Assembly (NCBI GenBank): GCA_047619485.1
Contig: JBLHKE010000423.1
Coordinates: forward strand, 1 to 6,879
DNA from: JBLHKE01 sp047619485
GTDB taxonomy: Bacteria; Verrucomicrobiota; Verrucomicrobiia; Verrucomicrobiales; DEV007
Reading direction: 5' to 3'
DNA: 6,879 bases
A model generated the notes under the pieces. That model did no database searches. It was not told the DNA's origin and saw only the letters and a list, made by a program, of their open reading frames with translations. The position numbers and the translations under genes were made by a program. Positions 1-5,000 of the stretch are shown piece by piece; the first letter of the stretch is position 1, and every line of letters begins with the position of its first letter.

Positions 1-1653
1 TGTGCATTTCTCCAAGGTTCGGCGGAGCAGGTAATCCCGGTCGCCTTGCAGGTTCGAGGTCATCGATTTGAGCATCGTTACCTTGTCCGGATCCGGCGCG
101 TTGGTGATAAGCTCGTCCCAGAGTGGCAGCGCGCCAGCGATACGCGGTGAGGCGCTGAGAAGATCACCCTGCAGTGCTTTGAACGCTGCGAGACGATCCT
201 TGGTGTTGGCCTTCGGATCGATCTGCTTCTTGATCTGTTGGTAACGGGCATCGAGCTTGGCAAACTTTTTGATAGGCGCGTCGTGGTCCACATCGCGTTC
301 GAACATACCGCTGTGCCAGAGGCCATGCGTGAGAGCCTCAACGTCGGCAAATCGCCACATCTCCGACTTCATCATGGCATCGGTCACGGCGCTGTACCTG
401 CGTTCTGGTTTGGCGAAGGCACGCACCATCGCGGCTTGCGAGTGCGGATTGCGCGCCAGCTGTGGCGCTAGGGCTTTCGCCTCCTCGACCGTCAGGGTTT
501 TGTCAAAAAGTGGGACGTCGGCTGCGGTCAGAGAGTTGAGCATGCCCGGAAACTGTATCACCAGCTTGCGCAGCGCAGCGGGGTCGAACTTCACTTGGCC
601 TTCGGCGAGCCGGAACGCTAGCAGTTCGTCGCGTTGATCCGCTGACATGCGTGGCACCACCGCGAGCAGTTGTGCCAGCTTGCGCTCGAGGTCTACCTTG
701 AAGCGCTGCCCGACATTGTTGTCGTATTTGACATCCCAGCCTCTGGCGACAAGAAACGCTCCCTTGTCCGGCGCGACCTGCAGGAGTCGAGCGGCGGCCG
801 CGAGCGGTTCGTCAGTGAGCTTCGGGTTGATTGTCTCGGCCTTGGCATTGCGCAGTTCGTCGAGCTTGTTGTTGTAAGGAACCACCGTCGAAGCCCACTC
901 GATGCGTGCTTTGTATTCGGTGGGCACGCGCGCGGTAGACGCCAATTTGAGTGCAGCCGGATACCATGTCTCGTCCTCCATCCTGAACGATTCCAAGCTG
1001 GCACAGACCCATTCGAACTCGGCTGCGAGCGATGCCGGGTCGATCGTGCCATCGGCACTCAAGGTCGCAAGGCGGGAACTCATCGCGGGCAAGTCGCTGC
1101 GGCGCATTGCCTCGTCCATGAACCATCGGTCAAACTGTTGCGCCCGCCCGAAGGCGCGCAGCCGGTCGCCGTCCTCGCGCATGAACAGGTAGGCTGCTTC
1201 GGTATCGCCGAGGTGGTTGATCAGCAAGCGATAGGTCGCCGGCACCGCCGTCGCTGCGAGTTTCCCATCGATCCGCTGCGCCTTCAGCATCTTGCGATAG
1301 AAACTCACCGCATCATTCCACTCGCCGCCATACTCAGCGGCCTGCGCTGCGTTGAATAACAAGGTCTGCGAGCCAGACGGGTTCGTCGTCAGCCAAGACT
1401 TCACCGCAGCGAAGGCCATGGCCGAGCGGTGTTCTGTGATGCCTGTCTGCAAGATTTGCGACACGGCGCCCTCGCTCTGAGTCGGAGCTTTCTTAAAGGC
1501 TGCAATCTGGTCGTCAAGCGGAGCGGCGGAGACTGAGATAGGTAGCAGGAGGAAGAACCACGAATGGACACGAATGGACACGAATTTTCTCAGGCTCCTG
1601 ATTCTGATCCATTCGTGTTTATTCGTGTCCATTCGTGGTTTCAAGTCTTTCAT
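1..1653 (-). CDS. Exported helical protein with TPR-like repeat (3' truncated)
   Basis: The frame is open for 551 codons from the ATG at 1653 to the left edge with no stop; I read it by reverse-complementing every line. The ATG overlaps the GxxExxY stop as ATGA. The N-terminus is odd: residues 6-32 are encoded by an inverted repeat pair and its loop (PRMDTNKHEW, then RIRSLRKF, then VSIRVHSW). A short hydrophobic stretch FFLLLPISV and a probable signal peptidase I site (VSA-A or SAA-P, about residues 41-45) follow, so the mature protein should be exported. Residues 96-127 look like a TPR (LLFNAAQAAEYGGEWNDAVS and on). The rest is mostly helical, rich in Ala, Leu and charged residues, with only two cysteines (217 and 550). 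I do not recognise a family or active site. Possible alternative starts are ATG at 1632 and GTG at 1581. Linkage to the giant TPR gene suggests a shared envelope role. Confidence 0.88.
   Translation of the reverse strand, partial: MKDLKPRMDTNKHEWIRIRSLRKFVSIRVHSWFFLLLPISVSAAPLDDQIAAFKKAPTQSEGAVSQILQTGITEHRSAMAFAAVKSWLTTNPSGSQTLLFNAAQAAEYGGEWNDAVSFYRKMLKAQRIDGKLAATAVPATYRLLINHLGDTEAAYLFMREDGDRLRAFGRAQQFDRWFMDEAMRRSDLPAMSSRLATLSADGTIDPASLAAEFEWVCASLESFRMEDETWYPAALKLASTARVPTEYKARIEWASTVVPYNNKLDELRNAKAETINPKLTDEPLAAAARLLQVAPDKGAFLVARGWDVKYDNNVGQRFKVDLERKLAQLLAVVPRMSADQRDELLAFRLAEGQVKFDPAALRKLVIQFPGMLNSLTAADVPLFDKTLTVEEAKALAPQLARNPHSQAAMVRAFAKPERRYSAVTDAMMKSEMWRFADVEALTHGLWHSGMFERDVDHDAPIKKFAKLDARYQQIKKQIDPKANTKDRLAAFKALQGDLLSASPRIAGALPLWDELITNAPDPDKVTMLKSMTSNLQGDRDYLLRRTLEKCT
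1556..1585 (+). repeat. 30-base decamer repeat, copy C (inverted)
   Basis: This is the inverted copy: its reverse complement is attcgtgtcc, attcgtgtcc, attcgtggtt, matching B in 28 of 30 positions. Read on the minus strand it encodes FVSIRVHSW, immediately before the FFLLLP hydrophobic core of the exported protein's signal peptide. Confidence 0.95.
1611..1640 (-). repeat. 30-base decamer repeat, copy B
   Basis: Plus-strand decamers are attcgtgttt, attcgtgtcc, attcgtggtt. It begins 10 bases after the ATG at 1653 and encodes PRMDTNKHE of the exported protein, the same peptide phase as copy A although the two genes are in different frames. It is a direct repeat of A at an offset of 401 bases. 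Confidence 0.95.
1650..1653 (-). other. ATGA start/stop overlap, GxxExxY gene to exported-protein gene
   Basis: The TGA at 1652-1650 ends the GxxExxY frame and the ATG at 1653-1651 opens the 551-codon frame. There is no Shine-Dalgarno upstream (the preceding bases read CGCGTCGTCCT), so initiation here would depend on coupling to GxxExxY translation. This is the second identical type of junction within about 400 bases. Confidence 0.8.
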
Positions 1654-2051
1654 AGGACGACGCGTTTCCATTCGAGTTTCGCATGCTTGAAATTCAAGAT
1701 TAGAGCCACCTTCAGACCAGTTGTTTTGAGGTAGTTCATCACCTGACCGACCTCGTGGTCGCCGATCCGCTCGATCACCTTTGCGTCAACGACTACCTGC
1801 TCGTGCGTAATTAGATCGGGGATGTATTCGCCGACAGTGACCTTTTTGTAGACAACGGGGAACCGAGGCTGTTGCTGAGAGGGAATCCCCTGATGTCCAA
1901 ACTCGACAACAAGCACATTCTCGTAGGGCTTTTCGAGCAAGCAGTGGCCGAGTTCGTTTAGGACGGTCATCGCGCAGCCGACGACGGCATACACCTCATC
2001 CCACAAAACCAATTCGTGTTCATTCGTGTCCATTCGTGGTTCGAAACTCAT
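1650..2051 (-). CDS. GxxExxY family protein (PDDEXK_3-like), 133 aa
   Basis: The ATG at 2051 is chosen because it overlaps the upstream stop as ATGA and has GGAGG seven bases upstream; a longer open frame to 2219 only runs inside the upstream gene. Residues 4-14 are encoded by a 30-base repeat, and the family domain starts at about residue 15. The name-giving motif lies at 35-44 as G-H-C-L-L-E-K-P-Y-E: E40 and Y43 are present, but C37 replaces the usual glycine. A nuclease-like core follows: D79 in IPDL, D89-x-K91 in place of the usual E-x-K, Q103, YLK at 107-109, an NF pair at 120-121 and the typical RVVL end. The length fits the family. The fold is related to PD-(D/E)XK nucleases, but I know of no established cellular function for the family. 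The gene splits two larger envelope-type genes, is lower in GC and is repeat-bounded, which suggests insertion as a cassette. Confidence 0.93.
   Translation of the reverse strand: MSFEPRMDTNEHELVLWDEVYAVVGCAMTVLNELGHCLLEKPYENVLVVEFGHQGIPSQQQPRFPVVYKKVTVGEYIPDLITHEQVVVDAKVIERIGDHEVGQVMNYLKTTGLKVALILNFKHAKLEWKRVVL
2012..2041 (-). repeat. 30-base decamer repeat, copy A
   Basis: On the plus strand it is three decamers: attcgtgttc, attcgtgtcc, attcgtggtt. It lies within the first codons of the GxxExxY gene and encodes PRMDTNEHE of its N-terminus. It matches copy B in 29 of 30 positions in direct orientation and the reverse complement of copy C in 29 of 30. Confidence 0.95.
2048..2051 (-). other. 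ATGA start/stop overlap, TPR gene to GxxExxY gene
   Basis: The TGA at 2050-2048 ends the giant gene and the ATG at 2051-2049 starts the next. Such overlaps usually allow termination-reinitiation coupling, here together with a strong ribosome binding site. Confidence 0.9.
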
Positions 2052-5000
2052 CTTCCTTCCTCCAATCGTTCGAGTTCCAGCTCGCTCTCCAAATTCAGCA
2101 GGCTCTCCTGCGATAGCTGGCCGCGCGCGTAGGCGGCCCACTCGCTTTCGGGGAAGTCGTAAGTGAGGCGTTTGTAGATCGAGTAAGCTGCCATCTGCTG
2201 GCGGCCGTCCTGGTAACATTTGCCAGCCCAGTACATCGCCTGCGAGCGCACGGTCTTGCCGTCGTAGCCCTCTTCGTCGATGACCCGGCGGAATGCCTCT
2301 AGGGCTTCCTTGTTTTTCCCGGCGCGCATGAACGATTGCCCGGCGCGGAGGCCGGCCTGGCCTGCCATCTGGTGGTCAGGAAAACGTTCTTGCAGGCGGG
2401 AGAAAATGTTCGCCGTCTTCAGATACTCGCGGGTCGCCATCTTCTGCATCGCCTCGCCTTCGAACTGGGCGTCTTTGTCGTCCTCTTTCGCGAGTAGCGG
2501 TTTCGCCTGCGCCTCGTAGCCGGCGGCTTTTTTGAGAAAATGGCTGCCCAGCCGTGCCATCGCCGTGGCAAGGAACTCGGAGTCCGGGTATTTGTAGGCG
2601 AGTTTAACATATTCCTGCGCTGCGATGTCCGGCTCATTGAGCTTCTCGTAGACGGTGGCGATCTTGAACTGAGCTTTCGAGGCGTGCAACGTCTCGGCAT
2701 AGCTGCCGGTCACTGTCATGAACCGCGACAGGGCGGCGCGGTAGCGGTCTTCTTTGAGCTCGCCTGCCTCGGTCGCGTCGGCCTCTTCGAGGGTGAGGTT
2801 GCCCAACAGATACTCGGCGTTGGCGCGGGTGTCGGGATCGCGAAACTGATCCATCGCGCTCGCCAGCAGTTGCTTGGCGCTGGAGTATTCCTGCTCAGCT
2901 CGCTCGGTCTCGCCGAGTTTGCGGTGGCGCTTGGCCATCTCGAGGTAGGCTTCGGCGAGCGAGAACTGGGTGCGCATCGCGACCTCGGGGTCTTGGTATT
3001 TTTTGGTGAACGGCTGGATCGTCCCGTCGGCTCCCTTGCTGATGGTGATCATGTTGATCGGCGATTTGATCCCGCTGGCGTCGGTGTAGCGCGCTGCCAC
3101 GGTGTCGCCGTAGATCACTGGGAAGCCGTCGCGTCTGACGTTGTATTCAGCGGTAGCTTCACCTCCTACAGTTTTTTGGGCCTTGGCATACGAGAGGGCG
3201 TAGCCGGCTTTGAAAATTCCGGTGTGCGGTGCCGACTCGCGTAGTTCGACCCGGTATTTCGCGCCGGACTTGGCCTGCAATAAAATGCTGACCGTATCGA
3301 TCGCATCGCTCAGATCTGCGCCGAGGTCGACCACACGTAAGTTGAGCGTCTCGCCGACGTAGGCGCTTCCGATCGTCGAGCGGTAATCTTCTGCCATGAT
3401 GTCGAACACCGGGTGAGTGATCACCTTGGTCGAAGCGGTCAGCCACTGTTTTTTGCCGTCGCCATCGGTGTAGCGGAATCCGAAATGCACCCGTTCGCCC
3501 GGGTTCACGACCAGGCCGCTGAGCTTCCCATACAACTGCTCGGCAGCGCCGAACGAGGTCGATGCGCTGCTGACGAGTTCTTCGCGCTCCACAGCACTGA
3601 GGACGCCGTTTTCAGGCAGGGTTCCAGCGACGAGGGGAACGCTCATCCTGAAGCGGTCGAACTGTTCCCCGTTTGAACCGGTGACGCCTCCACCTTGATA
3701 GATCTGCAGTTCGGGAACCATGCGCCATAGATCGCCGTAGCCTGTCGTCGCGCCCAGCCCGCCGCTCAGGGAGATTGTCCCGGGTGCGGAAATGTTGAAG
3801 GTCGCATCGCCAACACCTGCAGCAGTGGCCTGGCGGCGGCCGGTATCTGTCTGCGCATATACCTCGACCTTCGATGCCATGCCGAGGGCCAAGTGCGGCG
3901 CGACGAGCTCCAAATACATCCGCCTGCCGTGGACCACAGCAAGCCCTCCCTCGGGCGTTTCGGTGCTGGGTAGCAAGGTGTTCTCAACCATCCAGCGGGG
4001 CAGGACGGACTCGCTGGCGAGCTCGTTTTTTTCCGGGCCGCGGTAGTCCCGCCGCTCGAAGCCGTGGACAAGAGGGCGCATCGCTTCTGCTTCGACGGGC
4101 GTCACGTTGGCGTGGGAAAGGTGCAGTTGTGGCAGGGTGAAAGCCGCGTGCACGATGGTTGCCACGCGCTCGGTCGGCACCCCGGGTCGGTTGTTCTCCC
4201 GGTCGAGGTAGCTGGCGGTGATGGTGCCACCGGTGTTCACCGAAATCTGATTTGCCACTGCGGCACCCGCCACCGGCGTGACCACTAGCTTGAACACTCC
4301 GGTCGAGTCGCCGGTCTCGGTGGCATCGAATTGGCGCGTGTCCCCAGCTTCGCTTTTGAGCGTGACCTTCACGGTGTCGGGCTTGACCGAGACATCCATG
4401 TCGGCGTCGTGGATGGCGAGGCTGAGCGGTTGGTCGTGGCGGAAGCGCAGCAGTCGCTCGTAGTAAGGCATGTCCTCGCCATGCTTCTGGCTCCACCGAG
4501 GTTCCATGTCAGCGAATTCGGCGCGGGCATCGGTGAAGGCGACGCTGAGGAAACGCTCATGCCGCTCTTTCTTCTTGGTGACAAAGCGGTCGTCGACGTA
4601 GAGCACCGAGATCTTGTCGCCGGTGAGGATCTCCAGCGTGTTGTTCTTGTTGAGGGTGGCGAAATCTTCGGCCACCGGTAGAATTGCTTTGCCGTCGGGA
4701 GTGGTGAGCGCCAATTGGTTTAGCGCTGGGACTGTTCCCTCCTGCGCGATGAACGCCAACTTGAGCAGGCGCCCGCGCGAACCCGAGGCGAACTTCACTT
4801 TGAACTCGGTGCCATCTTCGTTGGCGGTGATCGTCGCCGGGCTGTTGCGCTGATCCATCACGCCCTCGGGGAAAGACGCTGGGTCGAAGAAACTGTCCGG
4901 GCAATCGACCAGCATGTCGGGATCGTCGAGGTTGGACTGCAGTTTCACGCCGCGCTTGCCGAAGCCCATGTTGTTGACCCAACCGGTCGCCCAGATCTCG

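Larger units (their letters stand above)
1556..1640 (-). repeat. Long hairpin formed by copies C and B
   Basis: Two 30-base arms (28 of 30 paired) flank a 25-base loop at 1586-1610, which itself contains a small cagg/cctg stem. In the operon mRNA the stem starts 10 bases after the start codon of the exported-protein gene, so it could shape translation of that gene or act on mRNA stability. It is not followed by a T-run on the minus strand and lies inside an open frame, so it is not called a terminator. Confidence 0.85.

Noticed and set aside
670..1359. Plus-strand open frame of 229 codons
   Set aside because: It lies opposite the continuous 551-codon minus-strand frame, which has a signal peptide and helical composition; the plus-strand product has no recognisable domain. 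It is a high-GC shadow.
1556..1640. Rho-independent terminator
   Set aside because: The stem is long but is inside an open frame, is not followed by a T-run on the transcribed strand, and its arms belong to a dispersed repeat family.
1556..2041. CRISPR array
   Set aside because: There are only three 30-base copies, one inverted, separated by 25 and 371 bases, with decamer internal structure and coding function; there are no regular spacers or cas genes.
2052..2219. N-terminal extension of the GxxExxY frame to 2219 (189 residues)
   Set aside because: The extra 56 residues lie entirely inside the end of the giant TPR gene, have no family similarity, and the ATG at 2051 has GGAGG and an ATGA overlap.
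2540..3244. Plus-strand open frame of 234 codons
   Set aside because: It is antisense to the C-terminal TPR block; composition mirrors the complementary codons of the real gene.
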